Positions 42,858 through 51,821 of a stretch of 64,000 bases of DNA are shown piece after piece; within the stretch, counting starts at the first letter, position 1, and each line of letters starts with the position of its first letter. This DNA comes from Pseudomonas sp. Irchel s3h17 (GTDB lineage: Bacteria > Pseudomonadota > Gammaproteobacteria > Pseudomonadales > Pseudomonadaceae). Both the position numbers and the translations under genes were made by a program. The stretch lies in assembly GCF_900187505.1 (NCBI RefSeq), contig NZ_FYDL01000011.1:181385-245384 (forward strand). The letters run 5' to 3'. The notes beneath the pieces were generated by a model. The model ran no database searches. It saw nothing but the letters and a program-made list of their open reading frames with translations, and was not told where the DNA came from.

Positions 42858-43748
42858 TCAGCGCAGCGCGTAGTCCAGCACGATCCCCACGAAAATCGCC
42901 AAGCCGGCCCAGTGGTTGTGCAGGAACGCCTGGAAGCACTTGAGGCGATCCCTGTCGCGGGTGTACCAGAATTCCCAGGCAAAGCACCCGGCCGCCGCCA
43001 GCAAGCCGAGGTGGAACCAGCCGCCCAACTCGAATGTCGAGCCGGCCAGCATCAGGCAGGCCAGCGCCAGCAGTTGCAGCGTGAGAATGATCACCCGATC
43101 GGCATCGCCAAACAGGATCGCCGTGGATTTCACGCCGATTTTCAGATCGTCATCGCGGTCGGTCATGGCGTAGTAGGTGTCGTAGCCCACCGTCCACAGC
43201 AGATTGGCAATCCATAGCAGCCAGGCACTGGCCGGCAGTTCACCGGTTTCGGCGGTGAACGCCATCGGCATACCCCAGGAAAACGCCGCGCCCAGTACCA
43301 CTTGCGGGTAGTAGGTGTAGCGCTTCATGAACGGGTAGGTAGCGGCCAGGGCCAAGCCACCGAACGACAGCCAGACCGTGGGCGCGTTGGTGCACAGCAC
43401 CAGCAGGAAACTCACGCCCATCAGCAGGGCGAAGAACACCAGCGCTTCCCTGGAGCTGATCCTGCCGGCGGCCAGCGGCCGTTGTGCGGTGCGCTTCACA
43501 TGGCCGTCGACCTTGCGGTCGGCCCAGTCGTTGATCACGCAGCCGCCGGCGCGGGTCAACACCACGCCGAGGACGAAAATCGCAATGTTGGCCAGCGACG
43601 GCGAGCCTTTGCCAGCAATCCACAGTGCCCACAGGGTTGGCCAGAGCAGCAGGTAAATGCCGATCGGCTTGTCCATGCGCGTCAACTGAATGAAGTCCCA
43701 GGCGCGCGGGTTCAGGCGATTCAGTGATTTGAGCAGACTCTGGTACAT
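42858..43748 (-). CDS. ubiA: UbiA, 4-hydroxybenzoate polyprenyltransferase
   Basis: Inner-membrane enzyme that attaches the polyprenyl tail to 4-hydroxybenzoate in ubiquinone synthesis. Both Asp-rich motifs are present: NDWADRKVD near residue 71 and YYAMTDRDDDLKIG near 190. About eight to nine membrane helices are visible. Length is 296 residues. The start at 43748 overlaps the ubiC stop by one base (ATGA), so the two are translationally coupled. Confidence 0.95.
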   Translation of the reverse strand: MYQSLLKSLNRLNPRAWDFIQLTRMDKPIGIYLLLWPTLWALWIAGKGSPSLANIAIFVLGVVLTRAGGCVINDWADRKVDGHVKRTAQRPLAAGRISSREALVFFALLMGVSFLLVLCTNAPTVWLSFGGLALAATYPFMKRYTYYPQVVLGAAFSWGMPMAFTAETGELPASAWLLWIANLLWTVGYDTYYAMTDRDDDLKIGVKSTAILFGDADRVIILTLQLLALACLMLAGSTFELGGWFHLGLLAAAGCFAWEFWYTRDRDRLKCFQAFLHNHWAGLAIFVGIVLDYALR

Positions 43749-44311
43749 CAGCGATGATCCCCATCCAGGTTGACGGCCTGCCACAGCGCCGGCAGGAATA
43801 CCTCGGCGACCAGCACGCTCAGGCCTCCCCGATCAAAACGCGAACGCCGGCCCCATAGCTCGGGAGTCCGGGCGGCTTGCGGCAACCATTGCAGCGGGTA
43901 GTGACACACCTCGATGGCACGGCGCTGGAACGCCTGGTCGCAAAACAGCAGTTCGCCCAGTGAGCGGCTGCCCAACTCATCCATATTCAACCCGCCATCG
44001 CGCGCCGAGCTGCGTGCCGCGACACTACGGGCAAATACCCAGGCCTGGCCATGTCCGCGCAGATAGACCTCGCGCACCCAGCCTTCGCTGCCCTCCGGCA
44101 GGTCCAGTGCCGTGCATTCATCGGCGCGCAGTGGCTGCCAGCCTTCGAACAGCGGCATCACGCTGAAGCCGTCATCCGACAAACGGGTCAGGCGGCGGGT
44201 GAGCGAGCCTTCATCGAACAGCCAGTCGAGGGTTGGGGCATCGGGAAGGGGCGTCAGCTGGCTGTGTGTCAGCCACAACGGAGCAGGGGGCAGGGGGTTT
44301 GAGTGCGGCAC
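43748..44311 (-). CDS. ubiC: UbiC, chorismate pyruvate-lyase
   Basis: Converts chorismate to 4-hydroxybenzoate and pyruvate, the first committed step of ubiquinone synthesis. 187 residues. The substrate-site Arg in GWVREVYLRG and the Glu in VAEVFLPALW are conserved. Its product is the substrate of the overlapping ubiA. The gene pair is divergent from rubredoxin across about 200 bases. Confidence 0.92.
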   Translation of the reverse strand: MPHSNPLPPAPLWLTHSQLTPLPDAPTLDWLFDEGSLTRRLTRLSDDGFSVMPLFEGWQPLRADECTALDLPEGSEGWVREVYLRGHGQAWVFARSVAARSSARDGGLNMDELGSRSLGELLFCDQAFQRRAIEVCHYPLQWLPQAARTPELWGRRSRFDRGGLSVLVAEVFLPALWQAVNLDGDHR

Positions 44312-44512
44312 AGTGAGTCATTATTGGCAGCAAATGAGGCGGTGAGCTTACCATGTCGGTGGCCGGGATTGGCTGGTCCGGCGGGGTTGCGGCGTCGAAC
44401 GGGCTTGCATCTGCCGGTCTCGATCAGTACAAGACGCCCTGAGCCGGAGGGCGGACCTTTACCTGGCGACCGTCCGGCCTGCAAAAAGCCTGAGAATCTG
44501 AGGAAGCAAGTA

Positions 44513-44680
44513 ATGAAGAAGTGGCAATGCGTGGTCTGTGGGCTGATTTACAACGAAGCCGACGGCTGGCCGGATGACGGCATCGCACCGGGTACCCTGT
44601 GGCAGGACGTGCCCGAAGACTGGCTGTGCCCGGACTGCGGCGTAGGCAAGATGGATTTCGAAATGATTGAAATCAACTAA
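44513..44680 (+). CDS. rubA: Rubredoxin
   Basis: 55-residue one-iron electron carrier. The four Cys ligands sit in CVVC (6-9) and CPDC (39-42), around the usual aromatic core (WQC, WP, LW, DW). It passes electrons from the reductase encoded 19 bases downstream to partners such as alkane hydroxylases or in oxidative-stress reduction. AGGAAGC lies before the ATG at 44513. The open frame extends upstream but shows no rubredoxin similarity. Confidence 0.95.
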   Translation: MKKWQCVVCGLIYNEADGWPDDGIAPGTLWQDVPEDWLCPDCGVGKMDFEMIEIN

Positions 44681-44699
44681 GACTCAAGAGGAGTAGGGA

Positions 44700-45848
44700 A
44701 TGAACGCACCTGTCGTGATCGTTGGCACTGGGCTGGCTGGCTACAACCTGGCTCGGGAGTTTCGCAAACTGGATGGCGAAACCCCGCTGTTGCTGATTAC
44801 CGCAGATGACGGACGCTCCTACTCCAAGCCGATGCTCTCCACCGGCTTTGGCAAGAACAAGGACGCCGATGGCCTGAGCATGGCTGAGCCCGGCGCGATG
44901 GCCGAGCAACTCAAGGCCGAGGTGCGGACCCATACGCGCATCAGCGGCATTGATCCGGGCCATAAGCGCCTGTGGATCGGCGAAGAAGCCGTGGCCTATC
45001 GCGACCTGATCCTGGCCTGGGGCGCCGAAACCGTGCGAGTGCCGGTGGAAGGGGATGCCCCAGAAGCGATCTTCCCGATCAACGACCTCGAAGACTACGC
45101 ACGCTTTCGTGCGGCAGCGGCGGGCAAGCGTCGGGTGCTGCTGTTGGGCGCCGGCCTGATCGGTTGTGAGTTTGCCAATGACCTGATCCTCGGCGGCTAC
45201 GAGGTGCAACTGGTGGCGCCGTGCGAACAAGTCATGCCGACGTTGCTGCACCCGGCCGCCGCCGCCGCGGTACAGGCCGGGCTGGAGGGACTGGGGGCGA
45301 AATTCCATCTGGGGCCGGTCCTCACTCGATTGCAGCGCACTGCTGCTGGACTCGAAGGGCACTTGTCCGATGGCCAGGTGATCCCGTGTGATGTGGTGGT
45401 GTCGGCCATTGGCCTGCGTCCGCGTGTCGACCTCGCGGCGGCGGCCGGTTTGCAGACCAATCGGGGCGTGGTGGTCGATCGCCTCCTGAAAACGTCTCAC
45501 GCCAATATCTACGCCCTGGGCGATTGTGCCGAGGTCGATGGCCTGAATTTACTGTATGTCATGCCCCTGATGAGTTGCGCCCGTGCGCTGGCGCAAACCC
45601 TGGCCGGTAACCCGACAGCGGTCAGCTACGGTGCCATGCCGATTACAGTGAAAACCCCGGTCTGCCCGCTGGTGGTTTCCCCGCCACCACGGGGTTGCGA
45701 GGGTGTCTGGACGGTCGAAGGGCAGGGCACTGACATCAAGGCGTTGTGCCGTGATGCCCACGGAAAACTGCTGGGCTACGCCCTGACAGGGGCGGCGGTG
45801 ATGGACAAATTGGCTCTAAACAAGGAGCTTCCGGCCCTTCTGGCATAA
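44700..45848 (+). CDS. rubB: Rubredoxin reductase (FAD/NADH oxidoreductase)
   Basis: 382-residue two-dinucleotide-fold flavoenzyme that reduces rubredoxin with NADH. The FAD-binding GxGxxG is at GTGLAGYN (9-16), the NADH-binding motif is GAGLIGCEFAND near 150, and the second FAD motif is YALGDCAEV near 270. AGAGGAG precedes the ATG. It follows the rubredoxin gene directly in one operon. No alkane hydroxylase is present in the window. Confidence 0.93.
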   Translation: MNAPVVIVGTGLAGYNLAREFRKLDGETPLLLITADDGRSYSKPMLSTGFGKNKDADGLSMAEPGAMAEQLKAEVRTHTRISGIDPGHKRLWIGEEAVAYRDLILAWGAETVRVPVEGDAPEAIFPINDLEDYARFRAAAAGKRRVLLLGAGLIGCEFANDLILGGYEVQLVAPCEQVMPTLLHPAAAAAVQAGLEGLGAKFHLGPVLTRLQRTAAGLEGHLSDGQVIPCDVVVSAIGLRPRVDLAAAAGLQTNRGVVVDRLLKTSHANIYALGDCAEVDGLNLLYVMPLMSCARALAQTLAGNPTAVSYGAMPITVKTPVCPLVVSPPPRGCEGVWTVEGQGTDIKALCRDAHGKLLGYALTGAAVMDKLALNKELPALLA

Positions 45849-46037
45849 ATACTGGTCGTTCTGTCGGAATCACCCCGCTTTTGCCCTTACAAAGGTGGCG
45901 CCGAGACTGGCGCCGCCCGTAACCGCGTGCCATCCTCACTCCCGTCTGCCGCAGAGTAGAGCCTGCGGCGCCTTGGGCGCTGTTCCATTCGGGCAGCACG
46001 GACATAACAACAAAAAACCGTCAAAGGGGCTTCACTA

Positions 46038-46313
46038 ATGCGTAAACCAGAACTCGCCGCTGCAATTGCTGAAAAAGCAGACCTCACCAAAGAGCAGGCC
46101 AACCGCGTTCTCAACGCCGTTCTCGAAGAAATCACCGGCGCTCTGCACCGTAAAGACAGCGTCACCCTGGTGGGCTTCGGTACGTTCCTGCAACGCCACC
46201 GCGGTGCCCGCACCGGCAAAAACCCGCAAACCGGTGAGCCAGTCAAAATCAAAGCCAGCAACACCGTTGCCTTCAAGCCAGGCAAATCGCTGAAAGACAG
46301 CGTTAATCCGTAA
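46038..46313 (+). CDS. hupA: HU-type DNA-binding protein (alpha)
   Basis: 91-residue nucleoid protein. The HU/IHF signature GFGTFLQRHRGARTGKNPQTG with the DNA-intercalating arm (residues about 46-75) is intact. AAAGGGG precedes the ATG. A strong terminator follows, and the 190-base upstream gap is likely the promoter region. Highly expressed proteins of this type show strong codon bias, as here. Confidence 0.95.
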   Translation: MRKPELAAAIAEKADLTKEQANRVLNAVLEEITGALHRKDSVTLVGFGTFLQRHRGARTGKNPQTGEPVKIKASNTVAFKPGKSLKDSVNP

Positions 46314-46352
46314 GACACCGGCAACCCGCCTGGCGGGTGAGCGGGATTGAAA

Positions 46353-46389
46353 AATGGGCACGCCAACCAGGTTGGGTGCCCATTTTTTG
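46353..46389 (+). terminator. Intrinsic terminator of hupA
   Basis: AATGGGCAC paired with GTGCCCATT around a CCAACCAGGTTGG inner stem, followed by TTTTTTG. Confidence 0.92.
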
Positions 46390-46558
46390 TGGGTGGACAA
46401 CCTGTGGTGACGGTTGCCCTGCCAGAAAAATCAGGGTGACTTGGTAGTCATTGTCCGTAAAAAGCCCATCATCTTCTTCTAACACTGCACAACAGTGGTG
46501 TTCTTGTTTGGAATCGCTACACTGCGTCAGCGTTCATTTTTTCCTTTGGGGCTCGAGC

Positions 46559-46942
46559 ATGAAATTTCGTTTTCTTCTGTGGATGCTGGGCTTGCTGATG
46601 GGCAAGGCCAGTCGGACCAATCCGGCGTTTCAGCAGCAGTTGGGTGACAAGGACCTGGTGTTCCAGCTGCAGACACTCGACGGCAAGGTGGCACGGCACT
46701 TTGTGGTCAAGGATCAGCGCATCACCAGCCAGTCTGGGGTCTATGCCGAGCCTGCGTTTGCCATTGCCTTCAAGGACGCCACCTACGGCTTCGCCACCCT
46801 GCAGGCGAAGAACAAGCAGTTGGCGTTCATGACCGGCATTCAGGACAAGTCGATCCAGATCAAGGGCAATCCGGCGCTGGTGATGTGGTTCCAGGGGCTG
46901 ACCAAGTACTTGAAGCCACGCAAGGCCAAGCCCAAGGCGTGA
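46559..46942 (+). CDS. SCP2-domain-containing small protein
   Basis: 127 residues. A short hydrophobic start (FLLWMLGLLMGKAS) is followed by a single SCP2 sterol-carrier-like fold (FQLQTLDGKVARHFVVKD, AFAIAFKDATYGFATL, LVMWFQGLTKYLKP). It probably binds a lipid or coenzyme at the membrane. No catalytic motif is visible. I chose the ATG at 46559 after GGGGCTCGAG. An upstream in-frame start adds unrelated sequence. A compact REP palindrome and a terminator follow. Confidence 0.78.
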   Translation: MKFRFLLWMLGLLMGKASRTNPAFQQQLGDKDLVFQLQTLDGKVARHFVVKDQRITSQSGVYAEPAFAIAFKDATYGFATLQAKNKQLAFMTGIQDKSIQIKGNPALVMWFQGLTKYLKPRKAKPKA

Positions 46943-46961
46943 GGTTGGTGGGGATCAAGCC

Positions 46962-46991
46962 TGTGGCGAGGGAGCAAGCTCCCTCGCCACA
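46962..46991. repeat. Single REP palindrome
   Basis: Perfect 30-base palindrome of the TGTGGCGAGGGAGC type with no spacer between arms. It sits just after the SCP2 gene and directly before the shared terminator. Confidence 0.85.
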
Positions 46992-47032
46992 AAAGCCCGT
47001 CTGACACTGGAGTGAGTATCAGACGGGTTTTT
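46991..47032. terminator. Bidirectional terminator (SCP2 gene / HDOD gene)
   Basis: Stem CCCGTCTGA.C/G.TCAGACGGG with flanking AAAAG and TTTTT runs. It lies between convergent genes and touches the HDOD stop codon. Confidence 0.88.
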
Positions 47033-48432
47033 CAGGCCTGAGTGAATTGCGAGGCGAGCTCGCGCAGCAGGACTTCGGCTTCCAGCACTTTGCTGACCAC
47101 GTCTTCGGCTTTGTCGCGGGTCAGGCCCAGGCGCTCGAGCAGGTCGTCGGGGATGGCGGCGTCCGGGCCGGAGCCGACGCCACGGCTGCGCAGCAAGCGC
47201 ACGGCCAGGCACACCAGGTTCGGGTACTCGGCATAGTCGCCGTCGTAGGCCGGGTCGTGCTGGAAGCGCAGGGCGGTGGAGAGCTCTTCGGGCATGTCCC
47301 AGTAACGCATCAGCCAGGCACCGATCTGTTCACGGCTGATGCCCAGCAGATGCTGTTCGACGTAGCTGTGGCACAGGTGCGGGTTGACCTCCAGGTGGCG
47401 GCAGATCAGCGAGAAATGCGGCGGGAAGACGTGGGCCAGCAACAGGTAGCCAAAGTTGTGCAGCAGGCCGGCCAGGTAGGTCAGGCCGGCTTCCGGGCGC
47501 TGGGCGCGCGGCATGGCGCGGGTCAGGCCTTCGATGACCGCCGCGGTGTAGATCGACTGCTGCCAGTACGGCGTGGTCTGTTGCGGGTGGTCCTTGGGCA
47601 GGCTCAGGGTCTTGCCCAAGGCCAGGCCGAGAGCCAGGTTGATCACCAGGTCAAAGCCCAGCACGCGGACGATCGCGTCTTCCACTGAACGAATCTTGCC
47701 CGGCGAGGCGTAGTAGGGCGATGCAGCCCAGCTCACCACTTGCGCGGCCAGCGCCGGATCGGTTTCCACCACGTCGGTGATGTCGTCGATGGTGGCGTTG
47801 GGGTCGACCCGCAGCTTGATGATCTTCTGTGCGGTTTCGGCCAGCGGTGGAATCTCGATGGTCGCTTCCAGGCGCTGCTGGATGCGCCGTGCGGTGAAGG
47901 CCTGCACGGCCTGGGTGATTTCCTCGCGGTCATCGTCTGGGCGGTCGAGGTTCGGGCGGATGCGGCTCAGGGTCTCGCCGAAGTTCGCGGCGCTGGCCTT
48001 GGTCAGCATGGTCTTGAAGTCTTCGCCGGTGATTTCCAGCAGCACGCCAGGCTCGCCCGAGTTGATCAGCAGCAAGGGCTGGCGCAGCAGGCTTTCTTCG
48101 TACAGGCACGGTGAGCTGGTCAATGCTGGCAAGCCTGGCAGAAGGCTCAGGTTGTGTTTGCCGAGCATGCGCTCCAGGCGTTCGACCGGTACGGCAGTGA
48201 GCCGGCGTCCGGTGAGTTCGGCCAGGCGATTTAGGTCCAGCAGTTGGCTTTGAGGGAACAGCACCATGAGGGCGCCGATAGCGTCATCAAGCAACACCGC
48301 TTGAACCTTGCGCTCGACGTTGAGGCCCGGGCGATCGAGGACTTCGGTAAAGCCGATGCCCAGTTTGCCGAGCAGCAGCCGGATAACAGACGGGGTGTGC
48401 GGGGCTTCCGTAGCGAGAGCGACTTCGGTCAT
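47032..48432 (-). CDS. YbaK-like deacylase domain fused to HDOD domain
   Basis: 466 residues. The N-terminal about 155 residues resemble the YbaK/EbsC aminoacyl-tRNA-deacylase fold (VQAVLLDDAIGALMVLFPQSQLLDLNRL, RLTAVP). The middle and C-terminal part is an HDOD domain (about 190-400; AETAQKIIKLRVDPNATIDDITDVVETDPALAAQVV, GLLHNFGYLLLAHVFP). HDOD proteins lack full HD metal sites and usually act as signalling scaffolds. Whether the YbaK part still edits mischarged tRNA is not clear; I do not see the usual catalytic Lys context. The gene stands alone on the minus strand. Confidence 0.82.
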   Translation of the reverse strand: MTEVALATEAPHTPSVIRLLLGKLGIGFTEVLDRPGLNVERKVQAVLLDDAIGALMVLFPQSQLLDLNRLAELTGRRLTAVPVERLERMLGKHNLSLLPGLPALTSSPCLYEESLLRQPLLLINSGEPGVLLEITGEDFKTMLTKASAANFGETLSRIRPNLDRPDDDREEITQAVQAFTARRIQQRLEATIEIPPLAETAQKIIKLRVDPNATIDDITDVVETDPALAAQVVSWAASPYYASPGKIRSVEDAIVRVLGFDLVINLALGLALGKTLSLPKDHPQQTTPYWQQSIYTAAVIEGLTRAMPRAQRPEAGLTYLAGLLHNFGYLLLAHVFPPHFSLICRHLEVNPHLCHSYVEQHLLGISREQIGAWLMRYWDMPEELSTALRFQHDPAYDGDYAEYPNLVCLAVRLLRSRGVGSGPDAAIPDDLLERLGLTRDKAEDVVSKVLEAEVLLRELASQFTQA

Positions 48433-48511
48433 GGTCTGTATCCGTTTTTCCTACAATTTCAAGAGTATAACCAGCTTGGTCAGGCCATTGGTTCTTTAAC
48501 TGAGCGGTGCG

Positions 48512-50587
48512 TCACACTTGGCCGTATTGCTGGCCATGGCGCAACCAACGGTCGAGCAGAGGGCTGACATGGTGCGGCCAGCGCTCCAGCAGCGCTTGTG
48601 CGGCATCACGCACGGCCGGCAGCAGGTCGGCGTCACGCATCAGGTCGGCGACCTTGAATTGCAGCAGGCCGGTTTGCCGGGTGCCGAGCATTTCACCGGG
48701 GCCACGCAGTTCGAGGTCTTTCTCGGCGATGACGAAGCCGTCGTTGGTTTCACGCATGATCCCCAGGCGCTGCCGGCCGATCTGTGACAGCGGCGGATGG
48801 TAGAGCAACACACAGTGACTGGCGGCGCTGCCCCGGCCGACCCGGCCGCGCAACTGGTGCAGTTGGGCAAGCCCCAGGCGCTCGGGGTTTTCGATAATCA
48901 TCAAGCTGGCGTTGGGTACGTCGACACCGACTTCGATCACGGTGGTCGCCACCAGCAGTTGCAAGGCGCCAGCCTTGAATTCGGCCATGACGGCTGCCTT
49001 CTCGGCGGGTTTCATGCGGCCATGGATCAGGCCGACCTTCAGCCCTTCGAGGGCGCTGGTGAGGTCCTCGAAGGTGGTCTCGGCGGCCTGGCAGGTCAAC
49101 TCTTCAGACTCTTCAATCAGCGTACACACCCAATAGGTCTGGCGGCCCTCGGCGCAGGCACTGCGAACCCGTTCGATGACCTCGACACGACGCGTGTCGG
49201 TGACCAGCACGGTGTTGACCGGGGTACGGCCGGGCGGCAGTTCGTCGAGGATCGAGGTGTCGAGGTCAGCGTAGGCACTCATTGCCAGAGTCCGCGGAAT
49301 CGGCGTGGCGGTCATGATCAACTGGTGGGGGCACATCCGTCCGCCAACGCCTTTCTGCCGCAGGGCCAGGCGTTGCTGAACACCGAAGCGGTGCTGCTCG
49401 TCGATGATGACCAGGGCGAGGTTCTTGAACTGCACTTCGTCCTGGAACAGCGCGTGGGTGCCGACCACCATTGGCGTGCCATTGGCGATTTGCTCCAGCG
49501 CGGCGACCCGATGCTTGCCCTTGAGCTTGCCGGCCAGCCAGGCGACTTCCAGGCCCAGCGGTTCGAGCCAGCGCTTGAAGGTGATGAAGTGTTGTTCGGC
49601 GAGGATCTCGGTGGGCGCCATCAAGGCCACCTGGTAACCGGCCTCCAGCGCCTGCAGGGCGGCGAGGGCGGCAACCACGGTCTTGCCGGCGCCAACGTCG
49701 CCCTGGATCAGCCGCAGCATCGGCTCGTGCTGGCTCAGGTCGTAGGCAATTTCATTGCCCACCCGTTGCTGCGCGCCAGTCGGCGCAAAGCCCAGGTTGG
49801 CCAGGTACCGAGCCGGCAGCCGGGTGGCTTTGGGCATGGCCGGTGCCCGTAACGCGCGCATGCTTTCGCGCAGGCGTTGTTGCGACAGTTGGTGGGTCAG
49901 CAATTCTTCGAAGGCCAGGCGATGCTGCGCCCAGTGATGGCCGAGGGCGAGTTCATCGACGTCAGCATCGGCTGGGGGGTTATGCAGGTAGTGGATCGCG
50001 TCGGCCAGCGGCGCCAGTTGGTAGTCCCGCGCCAGTTCGGCGGGCAACCAGTCAGGCAGGCTGCTGGGGCCGAGCAGGGTCAGGGTTTGCTGGCACAGTT
50101 GGCGCAAGCGTTGTTGGGTCAGGCCTTCGGTGAGCGGGTAGACCGGGGTCAAGGTTTCATCGACGGGCGGTGGTTCGTCGCCGGTGATGGCACGGTACTC
50201 CGGGTGGTAGATCTCAAGCCCCGAAGCGCCGGGCCGGGCTTCGCCATAGCAGCGCACGCGGGTGCCACGTTTCAGGCCTTCCTTTTGTGCGTTGCTGAAG
50301 TGATAGAAGCGCAGGCTCAAGCCCCCGGTGCCGTCCTGCAAGCGCACTACCAGGCTGCGCCGCCGGCCCATGACCACGTCGGCACCGCTGACCGTGCCTT
50401 CGATCACGGCGTCCTGTCCCGGGCGCAAGTGGCCAATTGGGACCACGCGGGTACGGTCCTGGTAGCGCAGCGGCAGATGGAACAGGACGTCCTGCAGGTT
50501 CTCCAGGCCGACCTTGGCCAGCTTTTCGGCCATGGCCTCGCCGACACCCTTGAGTGCCGTGACCGACACGTGCGACAACTCAGTCAT
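48512..50587 (-). CDS. recG: RecG, ATP-dependent DNA helicase
   Basis: 691-residue branch-migration helicase that remodels stalled forks and Holliday junctions. The N-terminal wedge/OB domain is followed by the SF2 core: Walker A GDVGAGKT near 285, DEQH box (DEQHRFGVQQR) near 390, TATPIPRTLA and the RecG/Mfd-type motif VEVGVDVPNASLMII and HQLRGRVGRG near 590. Its stop lies about 80 bases before the HDOD start on the same strand, and oxyR lies ten bases upstream, so oxyR-recG are probably co-transcribed. Confidence 0.96.
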   Translation of the reverse strand: MTELSHVSVTALKGVGEAMAEKLAKVGLENLQDVLFHLPLRYQDRTRVVPIGHLRPGQDAVIEGTVSGADVVMGRRRSLVVRLQDGTGGLSLRFYHFSNAQKEGLKRGTRVRCYGEARPGASGLEIYHPEYRAITGDEPPPVDETLTPVYPLTEGLTQQRLRQLCQQTLTLLGPSSLPDWLPAELARDYQLAPLADAIHYLHNPPADADVDELALGHHWAQHRLAFEELLTHQLSQQRLRESMRALRAPAMPKATRLPARYLANLGFAPTGAQQRVGNEIAYDLSQHEPMLRLIQGDVGAGKTVVAALAALQALEAGYQVALMAPTEILAEQHFITFKRWLEPLGLEVAWLAGKLKGKHRVAALEQIANGTPMVVGTHALFQDEVQFKNLALVIIDEQHRFGVQQRLALRQKGVGGRMCPHQLIMTATPIPRTLAMSAYADLDTSILDELPPGRTPVNTVLVTDTRRVEVIERVRSACAEGRQTYWVCTLIEESEELTCQAAETTFEDLTSALEGLKVGLIHGRMKPAEKAAVMAEFKAGALQLLVATTVIEVGVDVPNASLMIIENPERLGLAQLHQLRGRVGRGSAASHCVLLYHPPLSQIGRQRLGIMRETNDGFVIAEKDLELRGPGEMLGTRQTGLLQFKVADLMRDADLLPAVRDAAQALLERWPHHVSPLLDRWLRHGQQYGQV

Positions 50588-50596
50588 GGCTGAAGC

Positions 50597-51520
50597 TTAA
50601 CCCGCGACCGCTGTCGGCTTGGCCACCGAACAGAGGCGGATCGAGTCGGCGAGGATTTCAATCGCTTTCGGGCGCGGGAAGCTGGCGCGCCAGGCGATGG
50701 CCACGGTGCGGAACGGTACCGGTGGCGTCAATGGGCGCACTTCGATCACGCCAGGGGCGTAGTGGTGGCTGTCGACCGCCGAGAGCGGCAGGATCGAGAT
50801 GCCCAGGCCCGAGGCGACCATGTGCCGAATGGTTTCCAGCGAGCTGGACTCGACCGTGGTGTGCTTGGCGCCGTCGTTGCCCTTGGCCAGGGTCGGGCAC
50901 GCTTCGAGTACCTGATCGCGGAAGCAGTGGCCTTCGCCCAGCAACAACAGGCTCTTGTCGTTGAGCAGGCTGGCGTCGATCGTGTCTTTCTGGGTCCACG
51001 GGTGCTGGGCCGGCATCAGGACGTAGAAGGGCTCGTCATAGAGTTGCAGGGTCAGAACATCGGCTTCGTTGAACGGCAGGGCAATGATGATTGCATCCAG
51101 CTCGCCGTTACGCAGTTTGTCGCGCAGCACGTGGGTGAAGTTTTCTTCGATGTACAACGGCATCTGCGGGGCGACCCGGTGCAGTTGGGGGATCAGGTGC
51201 GGGAACAGGTACGGGCCGACGGTATAGATGGCGCCGACTTTCAGCGGTGCGGTCAGCTGGTTTTTACCGGCCTGGGCCAGTTCACGGATGCCTTGGGCCT
51301 GCTCCAGCACCTTTTGCGCCTGGGCGACGATGCCTTCACCGACGGGGGTCAGGCGCACCGCGCTTTTGCTGCGCTCGAAAATCAGCACACCGAGTTCGTC
51401 TTCAAGCTTTTTCACGCCCACCGACAGGGTCGGCTGGCTGACGTGGCAACGCTCGGCCGCATGACCGAAATGCTGCTCTTGGGCGAGGGTAACGATGTAG
51501 CGTAATTCTGTGAGGGTCAT
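50597..51520 (-). CDS. oxyR: OxyR, peroxide-sensing LysR regulator
   Basis: 307-residue LysR activator of catalase and peroxidase genes. The redox cysteines are at the canonical positions C199 and C208 (GEGHCFRDQVLEACP). The N-terminal helix-turn-helix is FGHAAERCHVSQPTLSVGVKKLE. The ATG at 51518-51520 lies in a leader downstream of a REPIN. recG follows after ten bases, a usual linkage in pseudomonads. Confidence 0.96.
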   Translation of the reverse strand: MTLTELRYIVTLAQEQHFGHAAERCHVSQPTLSVGVKKLEDELGVLIFERSKSAVRLTPVGEGIVAQAQKVLEQAQGIRELAQAGKNQLTAPLKVGAIYTVGPYLFPHLIPQLHRVAPQMPLYIEENFTHVLRDKLRNGELDAIIIALPFNEADVLTLQLYDEPFYVLMPAQHPWTQKDTIDASLLNDKSLLLLGEGHCFRDQVLEACPTLAKGNDGAKHTTVESSSLETIRHMVASGLGISILPLSAVDSHHYAPGVIEVRPLTPPVPFRTVAIAWRASFPRPKAIEILADSIRLCSVAKPTAVAG

Positions 51521-51658
51521 AGCGGGCGTCCATGAAGTTGCGAGCCAAGCATACCGGCTGCAATCGATAGACGCACGTTATCAGACAGAGTGTGTTGAGT
51601 GACACTGGGCAATGCATGTTTGCCGTTGCCAGATATGCCAAAGGCACCTTTCGGTGTG

Positions 51659-51801
51659 TGTGGCGAGGGAACTTGCTCCCGCCGGCCGGTCCGCGCTCGG
51701 GCGAAGCAGTCGTAAATCAGCCAGCGCGTTATTGCTGGTGAACTGCGGTTGCCGATTTTTGGGCCGCTTCGCGACCCAGCGGGAGCAAGCTCCCTCGCAC
51801 A
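51659..51801. repeat. REPIN upstream of oxyR / downstream of tonB
   Basis: Arms TGTGGCGAGGGAACTTGCTC (51659 onward, one mismatch from the usual GAGCTTGC) and its complement ending at about 51801, with GCCGCTTCGCGAC inner hairpin. Confidence 0.85.
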
Positions 51802-51821
51802 CCGGTGTGCTACCTACTGTC

